DNA of 11,464 nt from NCBI GenBank assembly GCA_900764415.1, contig CAAFOA010000169.1, positions 1 to 11,464 of the forward strand, read 5' to 3'. Shown here piece by piece: positions 1-6,015 of this stretch. The DNA is from an uncultured Collinsella sp. GTDB taxonomy: Bacteria; Actinomycetota; Coriobacteriia; Coriobacteriales; Coriobacteriaceae. The notes below the pieces were generated by a model, which was given only the letters and a program-made list of their open reading frames with translations, searched no databases and had not been told where the DNA came from. Numbering within the stretch: the first letter of the stretch is position 1; the number at the start of each line of letters is the position of its first letter. A program made the translations under genes and the position numbers.

Positions 1-37
1 CTATTCGTCGGCAGCGTCAGATGTGTATAAGAGACAG
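1..37 (+). other. Residual Nextera (Tn5) read-1 adapter
   Basis: Bases 5-37 match the Illumina Nextera read-1 transposase adapter. They comprise a 14-base primer part (TCGTCGGCAGCGTC, 5-18) and the 19-base Tn5 mosaic end (AGATGTGTATAAGAGACAG, 19-37). The four bases before it (CTAT) fit the tail of an i5 index. This is library sequence, not genome. Reading through it gives the false N-terminus MCIRDS to the first open frame. True sequence starts at about 38. Confidence 0.98.
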
Positions 38-701
38 CATCTACGCCGTGCCGGGCGAAAAGATCGACGTCAAGGTTAGCAAGAAGGCGGAGGGCAAAAA
101 GGGCATCGATGCCGGCAACGTTTCGCTCGCTCCGGTCGAGGCAACCGAGGTGACCGACGACGAGATTGCCGCCGCCAAGAAATATGCCGAGGAAGACACG
201 GGCGCCAAAAAGGCGGGCTTTTCCTTTGATGCCGACGCATTGGCCCAAGCGGCAACTAAGCGCCGCGATGACGCGGTAGCTGCCAAGCAAGCCGAGGAAG
301 AAGCCAAGCGCCAGGCAGAAGAGGCAAGGCAGGCAAGAACCATCGATACGGACTACTTCACTATGGTTCTTCCCGACTGGTTCCCTATTGATGATTACGA
401 GGTCACCGAAAGTCAGGCATCCGGCTCATTTGCCAAGTGGTTCAGGGTTCATAGGACCGGTGCGGATCAAGATGACCACTCCGCGGATTTTACCATTATC
501 GTGCACGATAACAGCTTGGGTGGTTTCGGGCCTGTTTTCTTTAGAGATCTAGGGAAAACGTCGGAAGGTTACTCAGTTTGGCTTTCAGGTGGATCGGCCC
601 ATCCGGTAGAAGGCTCATACAAGCTCGAGGCAGACGATGCTTTCGGCATGCCAGTGGAAGACTACGCCGACATCCTCGCCTCCTGCATCACGCTCAAGTA
701 A
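38..701 (+). CDS. Unrecognised protein, C-terminal fragment (5' end missing)
   Basis: Open frame with no genomic start: the first in-frame codon of real sequence is ATC at 39, and the frame runs 220 codons to TAA at 699-701. The ATG at 21 lies inside the adapter and must be ignored. Visible parts, counted from codon 39, begin with a Lys/Glu/Ala-rich, probably disordered segment (about 1-63). A highly charged stretch with AEEEAKRQAEEARQAR (about 64-100) follows, likely helical or coiled coil. The last part (about 105-220) is compact and aromatic-rich, beginning YFTMVLPDWFPIDDY and containing FTIIVHDNSLGGFGP. That pattern suggests a multi-domain surface or membrane-anchored protein with a linker and a globular end, but the N-terminus that would show this is absent. 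I do not recognise the family. Codon use is less biased than in the ribosomal genes, as expected for a weakly expressed gene. It is normally not part of the spc operon. Confidence 0.75.
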
Positions 702-749
702 TCGGCACGCTCCAGCCAAAGCAATCTCCCAAGAAACGAGGGACTCCAT

Positions 750-815
750 CGAGAGTGGATAATCTCCCACTTTTGGCCTGCATCTTGGCCAAAAGTGGGA
801 GATTATCCACTCTCG
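750..815. repeat. 29-bp perfect inverted repeat (long hairpin)
   Basis: Arms at 750-778 and 787-815 are exact reverse complements over 29 bp, with an 8-base loop (779-786, TGCATCTT). The outer end of each arm is CGAGAGTGGAT, and the inner end is the GGCC/TTTTGG block. No T-run follows, so it is not a classic terminator, although it could stop or protect the transcript of the preceding gene. A perfect stem of this length between genes is typical of REP-like or MITE-like intergenic elements. That label is inference. Confidence 0.9.
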
Positions 816-822
816 TGTGTTG

Positions 823-866
823 TGCGTCCGATAATCCACTCTCGTGCGTCCGAAAATCCACTCTCG
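823..866 (-). repeat. Two tandem 22-bp repeats sharing the hairpin's outer motif
   Basis: Positions 823-844 and 845-866 are adjacent 22-bp direct repeats differing at one base (T versus A at the tenth position). Each starts TGCGTCCGA and ends ATCCACTCTCG. The 11-mer ATCCACTCTCG also ends the right arm of the neighbouring palindrome (805-815), and its reverse complement starts the left arm (750-760). That makes four copies within 117 bases, three in one orientation and one inverted. The array looks like nested or decayed copies of one repeat family. Confidence 0.85.
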
Positions 867-891
867 TTTCTCTATCACCATGGACCACCTA

Positions 892-958
892 AGTTGCGGT
901 GAAATACGGATTGTTTAAGCCTGTTAGGCCGCCAAACAGTCCCTATTTCACCGCAACT
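892..958. repeat. Imperfect 25-bp inverted repeat (REP-like)
   Basis: Arms at 892-916 and 934-958 are reverse complements with two mismatches over 25 bases. The outer part is AGTTGCGGTGAAATA and its complement. The 17-base loop (917-933) contains a further small stem, GCCT/AGGC (919-922 and 926-929). There is no T-tract. The sequence is unrelated to the palindrome at 750-815, so two different repeat families lie back to back in this spacer. Confidence 0.85.
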
Positions 959-984
959 GCATTTTGGGATCAATTTGTGCGGGG

Positions 985-1000
985 GAGTTGTGGAGTTGTG
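985..1000 (+). repeat. Tandem 8-bp direct repeat
   Basis: GAGTTGTG occurs twice head to tail (985-992 and 993-1000), ending 19 bases before the candidate -35 element of the rplE promoter. It may be chance or a protein-binding site. Nothing else in the sequence decides this. Confidence 0.4.
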
Positions 1001-1019
1001 CAGGCAGAAGAGGTTTTTC

Positions 1020-1048
1020 TGGAAATACGCACCCAATGCGCGTATAGT
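1020..1048 (+). promoter_or_regulatory. Candidate sigma-A promoter for the rplE operon
   Basis: A -35 element TGGAAA (1020-1025, 4 of 6 to TTGACA), a 17-base spacer and a -10 element TATAGT (1043-1048, 5 of 6 to TATAAT) point to a start near 1053-1056. This would leave a leader of about 130 bases before rplE. Placement directly upstream of the first ribosomal gene supports function. It was found by eye, with no expression data. Confidence 0.6.
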
Positions 1049-1065
1049 ACCGATTGTTTTGTCGG

Positions 1066-1125
1066 CTCCTGCTGCGTCGAGTCCAAACCGCGAAATGCCA
1101 TGAGCGGCGCGGATGCAGCCAGGAG
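1066..1125 (+). promoter_or_regulatory. Structured 5' leader hairpin upstream of rplE
   Basis: Within the predicted leader, CTCCTGCTGCGTC (1066-1078) pairs with GATGCAG (1112-1118) and CAGGAG (1120-1125). This gives a 13-bp stem with one G-U pair and one bulged C (1119). A smaller CCGC/GCGG stem (1088-1091 and 1104-1107) can form inside. The structure is about 60 bases upstream of the rplE start and leaves its ribosome-binding site free. Autoregulatory leaders are common in ribosomal-protein operons, but this one matches no class I can name. Confidence 0.45.
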
Positions 1126-1185
1126 GCACGAGGACAACCCATCGTGGCCACGCCCCGTGCTTAAAACCCCAAGAAGGAGTGAACA

Positions 1186-1743
1186 ATGGCAGAAGAGAAG
1201 TATGTGCCGCGTCTGAAGACCAAGTACAACAACGAGGTCAAGCAGCAGCTTCAGGACAAGTTCCAGTACGAGAACGTCATGATGATCCCCAAGTTTGAGA
1301 AGATCGTCGTGAACATGGGTGTCGGCGAGGCCGCTACCGATTCCAAGGCCATCGACGGTGCCGTGCGCGACCTGCGCGCCATCACCGGCCAGCAGCCGAT
1401 GATTACCCGCGCCCGCAAGTCCATCGCTACCTTCCGCCTGCGCGCTGGTATGCCGATCGGCTGCAAGGTTACCCTGCGTGGCGACCGTATGTGGGAGTTC
1501 TTCGATCGTCTGACCTCCGTCGCGATCCCCCGTATCCGCGACTTCCGCGGCATCTCCGCCAAGAGCTTCGACGGCCGTGGTAACTTCTCCATGGGCGTCA
1601 CCGAGCAGCTCATCTTCCCCGAGATCGACTTCGATTCCGTCGATCACCAGCGTGGTATGGACATCACTTTCGTGACCACCGCCAACACCGATGAGGAGGC
1701 CAAGGCCCTTCTGGACGCCTTCGGTTTCCCGTTCAAGAAATAG
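1186..1743 (+). CDS. rplE: 50S ribosomal protein L5
   Basis: A protein of 185 residues, the normal length for bacterial L5. It is part of the central protuberance of the large subunit, where it binds 5S rRNA and contacts the P-site tRNA. The family pattern is clear: YNNEVKQQL near residue 15, the VVNMGVGEA core around residues 41-49, the basic [17 protein letters not shown] segment, and a C-terminus ending FGFPFKK. The ATG at 1186 is set by AGAAGGAG (1171-1178), seven bases upstream. It is the first ribosomal gene in this window. The usual upstream partners rplN and rplX are absent and replaced by a promoter and repeats, so rplE probably heads its transcript here. Identification is certain. 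Confidence 0.98.
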   Translation: MAEEKYVPRLKTKYNNEVKQQLQDKFQYENVMMIPKFEKIVVNMGVGEAATDSKAIDGAVRDLRAITGQQPMITRARKSIATFRLRAGMPIGCKVTLRGDRMWEFFDRLTSVAIPRIRDFRGISAKSFDGRGNFSMGVTEQLIFPEIDFDSVDHQRGMDITFVTTANTDEEAKALLDAFGFPFKK

Positions 1744-1758
1744 GTTCACCTGCCCTAT

Positions 1759-1788
1759 AAGCGCCGTTCCCACAAGGGGGCGGCGTTT
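1759..1788 (+). promoter_or_regulatory. Intercistronic hairpin between rplE and rpsZ
   Basis: AAGCGCCGTTCCC (1759-1771) pairs with GGGGGCGGCGTTT (1776-1788) around an ACAA loop, a 13-bp stem with three G-U pairs. Only three T residues follow the GC-rich part, so full termination is unlikely. Attenuation, RNA processing or a protein-binding site are possible. Confidence 0.5.
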
Positions 1789-1822
1789 GGGGCGAACAAT
1801 ACTCTATGTGAGGAGGATATAA

Positions 1823-2008
1823 GTGGCTAAGACATCGATGATCGTCAAGTGCAATCGCAAGCAGAAGTTCTCTACTCGTGAGTACACGCGCTGCCAGCGC
1901 TGCGGCCGTCCGCACTCTGTGTACCGCAAGTTCGGCCTGTGCCGTGTCTGCTTCCGTGAGCTTGCACTCAAGGGCGAGCTTCCCGGCGTTAAGAAGGCCA
2001 GCTGGTAA
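1823..2008 (+). CDS. rpsZ: 30S ribosomal protein S14, zinc-binding type Z
   Basis: A protein of 61 residues, the short zinc form of S14 that sits in the small-subunit head and is needed late in 30S assembly. Two CxxC pairs, C24-C27 and C40-C43, form the zinc ribbon. The sequence begins [16 protein letters not shown] and ends GVKKASW, typical of the short form. The longer zinc-free S14 has about 90-100 residues and lacks these cysteines. The start is GTG at 1823, six bases after AGGAGG (1811-1816). It lies between rplE and rpsH, the usual spc order. Spacing is loose on both sides (79 and 119 bases), and both gaps hold hairpins. Many bacteria with this form keep a zinc-independent S14 elsewhere for zinc starvation; that cannot be judged from this window. 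Confidence 0.97.
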   Translation: MAKTSMIVKCNRKQKFSTREYTRCQRCGRPHSVYRKFGLCRVCFRELALKGELPGVKKASW

Positions 2009-2020
2009 GTCACTACCAGC
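2001..2020 (+). promoter_or_regulatory. Short hairpin over the rpsZ stop codon
   Basis: GCTGGTA (2001-2007) and TACCAGC (2014-2020) form a perfect 7-bp stem with a six-base loop, taking in most of the rpsZ stop codon (2006-2008). It is followed by GTTTC, too little for a terminator. It may stabilise the message end or be chance. Confidence 0.35.
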
Positions 2021-2061
2021 GTTTCAAGCATCCGTTTGGAACAGGGAAAACGCGCTAGTTA

Positions 2062-2090
2062 GGCTTTGCCGTTAAGGGCGGCGAAGAACC
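2062..2090 (+). promoter_or_regulatory. Hairpin in the rpsZ-rpsH gap
   Basis: CTTTGCCG (2064-2071) pairs with CGGCGAAG (2079-2086) around a TTAAGGG loop, with one G-U pair. GG (2062-2063) can pair with CC (2089-2090) beyond a two-base bulge. It sits about 40 bases before the S8 start in an otherwise empty 119-base gap. In E. coli S8 represses the spc operon by binding an mRNA hairpin at the rplE start. Whether this hairpin has a similar role is inference only. Confidence 0.35.
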
Positions 2091-2127
2091 AAGAGCACGT
2101 GTTCATCAAGAACGAAGGAGAATCTGT

Positions 2128-2526
2128 ATGAACCTTACAGACCCGATCGCAGATATGCTTACGCGCATCCGTAACGCTAACTCTGTGAACAAGGCCACGG
2201 TCTCCATGCCGAGCAGCAAGAAGCTCGTCGAGATCGCTCGTGTTCTGCACGAGGAGGGCTACATCGAGGGCTACGATGTCGAGGACACCGTTCCCCAGAA
2301 GACTCTGCACATCACGCTTAAGTATGGTCCCAAGAAGGCTAAGGTCATCAACGGCATCCGCCGTATTTCCAAGCCGGGCCTGCGTAAGTACACCGGCGTT
2401 GCCGACATGCCCCGCGTCCGCGGTGGCCTTGGTACCGCCATTATTTCCACCAGCCATGGCGTCATGACCGACCGCGATGCTCGCAAGCACAACGTCGGCG
2501 GCGAGATCATCGCTTACGTCTGGTAA
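2128..2526 (+). CDS. rpsH: 30S ribosomal protein S8
   Basis: A protein of 132 residues, the usual S8 length. It binds the central domain of 16S rRNA and is an early 30S assembly protein. The N-terminus [17 protein letters not shown] is diagnostic. The C-terminal RNA-binding signature [18 protein letters not shown] is at residues 108-125, and the protein ends IIAYVW. ATG at 2128 follows GAAGGAG with good spacing. It lies 119 bases after rpsZ and 33 bases before rplF. In E. coli S8 is the feedback repressor of the spc operon, so it is a reasonable candidate effector for the hairpins nearby, but the sequence does not show which RNA it would bind. Confidence 0.98.
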   Translation: MNLTDPIADMLTRIRNANSVNKATVSMPSSKKLVEIARVLHEEGYIEGYDVEDTVPQKTLHITLKYGPKKAKVINGIRRISKPGLRKYTGVADMPRVRGGLGTAIISTSHGVMTDRDARKHNVGGEIIAYVW

Positions 2527-2559
2527 TTCGCTCGGTAGGTAGAAGGAAAGGAGATCACC

Positions 2560-3096
2560 GTGTCTCGTATCGGTAATAAGCCTGTCCAGATTCCCGCCGG
2601 AGTCGAAGTGGCAGTCAACGGCAACAACGTTGTCGTCAAGGGCCCCAAGGGCCAGCTCGAGCTCGATGTCTTTGAGAAGCTCGCTATCAACGTTGAGGAC
2701 AACGTCCTCAACGTTTCCCGTCCCGACGACGAGCGTGAGACCCGTGCCCGCCACGGCCTCACCCGCGCCCTCATCCACAACATGGTTGTTGGCGTTTCCG
2801 AGGGCTTCGAGAAGAAGCTCGAGCTCGCCGGCGTCGGTTACCGCGTGCAGCAGAAGGGCAAGAACCTCGAGTTCTCCCTGGGCTTCTCGCACCCCGTGAT
2901 CGTCGAGGCTCCCGAGGGCATCACCTTCGAGGTTCCCGACAACACCCACGTGAACGTCAAGGGTATCAACAAGCAGCAGGTCGGTCAGATCGCCGCTGAG
3001 ATCCGCGGTCATCGTCCTCCCGAGCCTTACAAGGGCAAGGGTATCCACTATGTTGGCGAGCACATCCGCCGCAAGCTGGGTAAGGCCGCCAAGTAG
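2560..3096 (+). CDS. rplF: 50S ribosomal protein L6
   Basis: A protein of 178 residues, standard for L6, which lies near the factor-binding and sarcin-ricin region of the large subunit. Two similar domains are visible. The first spans about residues 1-80 ([17 protein letters not shown], then [12 protein letters not shown]), the second about 81-178 ([17 protein letters not shown]). It carries the L6 signature PEPYKGKGI at 154-162. The start is GTG at 2560 after AAAGGAG (2547-2553). No in-frame ATG fits the family N-terminus better, since the conserved SRIG directly follows the GTG. It is preceded by rpsH and followed by a 75-base gap with a perfect hairpin before rplR. Confidence 0.98.
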   Translation: MSRIGNKPVQIPAGVEVAVNGNNVVVKGPKGQLELDVFEKLAINVEDNVLNVSRPDDERETRARHGLTRALIHNMVVGVSEGFEKKLELAGVGYRVQQKGKNLEFSLGFSHPVIVEAPEGITFEVPDNTHVNVKGINKQQVGQIAAEIRGHRPPEPYKGKGIHYVGEHIRRKLGKAAK

Positions 3097-3121
3097 TCGT
3101 AACCGACTCACTCGCATAAGA

Positions 3122-3143
3122 CCAGCACCCCGTCAGGTGCTGG
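3122..3143 (+). promoter_or_regulatory. Perfect 8-bp hairpin between rplF and rplR
   Basis: CCAGCACC (3122-3129) and GGTGCTGG (3136-3143) pair exactly around CCGTCA. A T5 run occurs only 11 bases later (3155-3159), too far for an intrinsic terminator. It could be a weak attenuator or an RNA processing or stability element. It is about 28 bases before the rplR start. Confidence 0.45.
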
Positions 3144-3171
3144 CAAGATCAACCTTTTTAGGAGTTTACGT

Positions 3172-3540
3172 ATGAACAAGCATAAGGCGAAGCTGGAAGG
3201 CCTCAAGCGTCGTCAGCGTCGTGTTCGCGGCAAGGTCTCGGGTACCGCCGAGCGTCCGCGTCTTCGCGTGACCCGTACTAACGCCAACATCTATGCCCAG
3301 ATCATCGACGACAGCAAGGGCTCCAGCCTGACGCTCGTCTCTGCCTCGACCCTCGAGGCCGAGTTTAAGGGCACCCACACCTCGAACAAGGAGGCTGCGG
3401 AGAAGGTCGGTCAGCTCGTTGGCAAGCGCGCCATCGAGGCCGGCATCACCAAGGTCGCCTTCGATCGCGGTGGCCGTATCTACCATGGCCGCGTCAAGGC
3501 CCTCGCCGACGGTGCTCGTGCCGCCGGTCTCGAGTTCTAG
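3172..3540 (+). CDS. rplR: 50S ribosomal protein L18
   Basis: A protein of 122 residues, the usual bacterial length. L18 binds 5S rRNA with L5 and anchors it in the central protuberance. A basic, flexible N-terminus ([18 protein letters not shown]) is followed by the conserved [20 protein letters not shown] region. The C-terminus reads [22 protein letters not shown], a strong L18 pattern. ATG at 3172 follows TAGGAG (3159-3164). Its stop codon (3538-3540) is merged with the GGAGG of the next gene, so L18 and S5 translation is likely coupled. Confidence 0.98.
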   Translation: MNKHKAKLEGLKRRQRRVRGKVSGTAERPRLRVTRTNANIYAQIIDDSKGSSLTLVSASTLEAEFKGTHTSNKEAAEKVGQLVGKRAIEAGITKVAFDRGGRIYHGRVKALADGARAAGLEF

Positions 3541-3554
3541 GAGGTATGTAGCAC

Positions 3555-4079
3555 ATGGCTCGTAATCAGAAGCAGCAGCGCGAGGCCTCCGAGTTCGAGG
3601 AGCGCGTCGTTTACATCAACCGCGTGTCGAAGACCGTCAAGGGTGGTCGTCGCATGAGCCTCGTCGCTCTCGTCGTCGTTGGCGACGGCAAGGGCAACGT
3701 CGGCGTTGGCATGGGCAAGTCCGCTGAGGTGCCCCTGGCCATCTCCAAGGCGTCTCTCGATGCCAAGAAGAACATGTTCCACGTGCCGGTGACCGAAGAG
3801 GGCACCATCCCGCACGAGGTTCTCGGTCACTTTGGTGCCGGCCGCATCATCATCAAGCCCGCTGTCGAGGGTACCGGCGTTATCGCCGGCGGCGCTGTGC
3901 GTCCCCTCTTCGAGCTTGCTGGCATCAAGAACGTCCTGTCCAAGTCCCTCGGTACCGACAACGGCCTCAACATCATCAAGGCTGCCGTCGAGGGCCTCAA
4001 GGAGCTCTCCAGCCCTGAGGACGTCGCGGCTCGCCGTGGCCTGACGGTCTCCGAGATGTTCGTCGGTAAGGAGAACTAA
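3555..4079 (+). CDS. rpsE: 30S ribosomal protein S5
   Basis: A protein of 174 residues, within the S5 range. S5 sits at the mRNA entry side of the 30S body and helps decoding accuracy and mRNA unwinding. The N-terminal double-stranded-RNA-binding-like domain covers about residues 14-80 ([19 protein letters not shown], then [19 protein letters not shown]). The C-terminal domain follows from about 85, with [20 protein letters not shown] and [15 protein letters not shown] at 3555 is served by AGGAGGT (3539-3545), which begins within the rplR stop codon. Another ATG at 3546 is followed at once by TAG and is ignored. Only two bases separate it from rpmD. Confidence 0.98.
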   Translation: MARNQKQQREASEFEERVVYINRVSKTVKGGRRMSLVALVVVGDGKGNVGVGMGKSAEVPLAISKASLDAKKNMFHVPVTEEGTIPHEVLGHFGAGRIIIKPAVEGTGVIAGGAVRPLFELAGIKNVLSKSLGTDNGLNIIKAAVEGLKELSSPEDVAARRGLTVSEMFVGKEN

Positions 4080-4081
4080 GC

Positions 4082-4264
4082 ATGGCTGACACCATCAAGA
4101 TCAAGCAGGTCCGCAGCACCAATGGTTGCAAGCAGGACCAGGTCCGTACTGTCCGTGCCCTCGGTCTCCACAGGATCCGCGAGGTTCGCGAGATTGCTGA
4201 CAACGAGTCCGTCCGCGGCATGATCTTCAAGGTCAAGCACCTTGTCGAGATTGTAGAGGAGTAG
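4082..4264 (+). CDS. rpmD: 50S ribosomal protein L30
   Basis: A protein of 60 residues, the normal length of bacterial L30, a small single-domain protein on the large subunit solvent side. The pattern IKIKQVRSTNGCKQDQ, then TVRALGLHRIREVREIADN and ending IFKVKHLVEIVEE, is typical. The ribosome-binding site (AAGGAG, 4069-4074) lies inside the end of rpsE, two bases separate the genes, and rplO follows after three. The tight packing argues for coupled translation of S5, L30 and L15. L30 is missing from some bacteria, so its presence is mildly informative for lineage. Confidence 0.97.
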   Translation: MADTIKIKQVRSTNGCKQDQVRTVRALGLHRIREVREIADNESVRGMIFKVKHLVEIVEE

Positions 4265-4267
4265 CAA

Positions 4268-4717
4268 ATGCAGCTTCACGATCTTACTCCCGCGCCCGGT
4301 TCCACCCAGAACCGCAAGCGCGTCGGCCGTGGCAATTCTTCGGGTCACGGCACCACTTCTGGCCGCGGCCAGAAGGGCCAGGGTTCCCGCTCTGGTGGCA
4401 CCAAGGGTGCCGGCTTCGAGGGTGGCCAGACTCCGCTGGCTATGCGCCTGCCCAAGCTTCCGGGCTTCCGCAACCCCCGTCGTATCGAGTACACCGCTGT
4501 CAACGTCGAGCGTCTCGAGCGTAAGTTCGAGGACGGCGCTGTGATTGACGGTGCCGCTCTTAAGGCCGCTCGCATCACCAAGAGCGAGTTCGAGCCCGTC
4601 AAGGTGCTCGGCAATGGTGAGCTCACCAAGAAGTTCACGGTCAAGGTCGACAAGGTCAGCGCTTCTGCGCAGGCCAAGATCGAGGCCGCCGGTGGAAAGG
4701 TCGAGCTGCCGTGCTAA
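4268..4717 (+). CDS. rplO: 50S ribosomal protein L15
   Basis: A protein of 149 residues, the family norm. L15 is a late-assembling large-subunit protein with a long basic extension that reaches into 23S rRNA. The glycine- and arginine-rich N-terminal half is diagnostic ([20 protein letters not shown], then RSGG). The [11 protein letters not shown] motif follows, and then a globular C-terminal half with [17 protein letters not shown]. The ribosome-binding site GAGGAG is the end of rpmD. Its stop (4715-4717) lies beyond the secY start, giving a 7-base overlap. This is the common rplO-secY coupling. Confidence 0.98.
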   Translation: MQLHDLTPAPGSTQNRKRVGRGNSSGHGTTSGRGQKGQGSRSGGTKGAGFEGGQTPLAMRLPKLPGFRNPRRIEYTAVNVERLERKFEDGAVIDGAALKAARITKSEFEPVKVLGNGELTKKFTVKVDKVSASAQAKIEAAGGKVELPC

Positions 4718-5997
4718 ATGGTCTTAAGAATGCTTTCCGCATCAAAGAACTGCGCGAAAAGATTCTTTTTACCATAGCTATGCTCGTCGTGTACCGCATT
4801 GGTGCGCACGTTCCTGTGCCCGGCATTCCCTTCCAGGGGATGCTGGGCCTTTTCTCGACCGGGAGCAACTCGGTCGCCGCAGGTGCTATGGCCCTCCTGA
4901 ATCTTTTCTCTGGTGGCGCGTTGAGCTATGTCTCGGTGTTCTCTTTGGGCATCATGCCGTACATCACGAGCTCGATTATCCTCCAGATGCTCCAGGCCGT
5001 CGTGCCTTCCCTGCATGAGCTTGCCCGCGAGGGCGAGGTCGGTCAGACCAAGATTACGCAGTATTCGCGTTACCTCACCTTGGCTCTGGCTATCCTCAAC
5101 TCCGTGGGTTACCTCTTCCTCTTTAAGAGCTTCGGCATCAGCTTTAATGGCGCCGGCGCTCCCGAGATCATCTTCGACCTCATGATCGTCGGCACGCTCA
5201 CCGCGGGCGCTATGCTGATCATGTGGATTGGTGAGCTCATCACCCAGCGCGGTATCGGCAATGGCATGTCGCTGATCATCTTCGCGAACATCATGGCCGG
5301 TCTTCCGCAGGCGATTTTCTCCAGCACCGAGGGTAACGCCGGTGGCATCATCACCATGGTGATCATCTGCGCCATCATCCTGCTGGTCATCCCGCTGATC
5401 GTTTTCCTTGAGCGCGGCCAGCGCCGCATTCCGGTCTCTTACGCCAAGCGCGTCGTGGGCCGTCGCATGATGGGTGGCCAGACCACCTACCTGCCCATCA
5501 AGGTCAACACCGCGGGCGTCGTGCCGATCATCTTCGCTTCGGCGCTGCTGTACTTCCCGGCTCAGATTGCTGTGTTCTTCCCCGGCATCGGCTGGATTCA
5601 GGCAGTTGCCTCTGCGCTTTCGACCGGTTGGCTCAACTGGGTGCTTAATGTTGTCCTCATCGTGTTCTTCGCGTACTTCTACACCTCCATGGTGTTCAAC
5701 CCCGATGACACGGCCGACAACCTTAAGAAGCAGGGCGGCTTTATTCCGGGCGTCCGTCCGGGCAGGGCTACCGCGGCCTACATCAAGAACGCGCTCAACA
5801 AGATCACGCTTCCCAGCGCTGTCTTCTTGGCGCTCATCGCCATTGTGCCTTCGATCATCTTCTCCTTCACGGGTAACCAGCTGATCCAGGCATTTGGCGG
5901 CACGTCCATCCTCATCATGGTCGGCGTCGTGCTCGACACGGTCGACAAGCTCGAAGGCCAGATCAAGATGTATGATTACGATGGATTCTTTAAATAG
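4711..5997 (+). CDS. secY: SecY, protein translocase pore subunit
   Basis: A protein of 428 residues with ten predicted membrane helices. SecY forms the channel of the SecYEG translocon in the cytoplasmic membrane, exporting or inserting proteins with SecA or ribosomes. Helix 1 is at about 19-35. The plug and helix 2 region contains SecY signature 1 ([15 protein letters not shown], 80-94), and signature 2 ([19 protein letters not shown]) is at 177-195. The cytoplasmic loops needed for SecA and ribosome contact are visible: [15 protein letters not shown] around 238-252, and [23 protein letters not shown] at 329-351. The start is GTG at 4711, overlapping rplO by 7 bases. It is supported by the family-typical N-terminus [18 protein letters not shown]; the ATG at 4718 is out of frame. 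Very well conserved. Confidence 0.98.
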   Translation: MLNGLKNAFRIKELREKILFTIAMLVVYRIGAHVPVPGIPFQGMLGLFSTGSNSVAAGAMALLNLFSGGALSYVSVFSLGIMPYITSSIILQMLQAVVPSLHELAREGEVGQTKITQYSRYLTLALAILNSVGYLFLFKSFGISFNGAGAPEIIFDLMIVGTLTAGAMLIMWIGELITQRGIGNGMSLIIFANIMAGLPQAIFSSTEGNAGGIITMVIICAIILLVIPLIVFLERGQRRIPVSYAKRVVGRRMMGGQTTYLPIKVNTAGVVPIIFASALLYFPAQIAVFFPGIGWIQAVASALSTGWLNWVLNVVLIVFFAYFYTSMVFNPDDTADNLKKQGGFIPGVRPGRATAAYIKNALNKITLPSAVFLALIAIVPSIIFSFTGNQLIQAFGGTSILIMVGVVLDTVDKLEGQIKMYDYDGFFK

Positions 5998-6015
5998 GCT
6001 AGAGGAGGATTGCTC

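Noticed and set aside
750..815. Intrinsic terminator for the upstream gene
   Set aside because: The stem is strong but no T-run follows on either side. Its length and perfection fit an inverted repeat element better.
750..866. Possible CRISPR array
   Set aside because: The copies are adjacent or in mixed orientation with no regular unique spacers, and no cas gene is visible.
1144..1164. Six-codon leader peptide (GTG to TAA) before rplE
   Set aside because: The nearest purine-rich site is weak, the peptide has no regulatory codon run, and such tiny frames arise by chance.
578..1216. Short open frames on both strands through the repeat-rich spacer (for example 615-881 -, 875-1186 - and 899-1216 +)
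   Set aside because: They translate the inverted repeats and leader, have no convincing ribosome-binding site or family pattern, and overlap one another.
2034..2063. TTGGAA as a -35 element for rpsH
   Set aside because: No -10-like hexamer at a workable distance.
2059..3117. Antisense open frame of 352 codons opposite rpsH and rplF
   Set aside because: A shadow of two certain ribosomal genes, with no family features.
3546..3551. ATG-TAG start-stop between rplR and rpsE
   Set aside because: It is one base from the ribosome-binding sequence, too close to be used. The S5 start at 3555 is well placed.
6010..6015. TTG start of adk two codons upstream
   Set aside because: Only one base separates it from the AGAGGAGG site. 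ATG at 6016 has ideal spacing and the conserved N-terminus.
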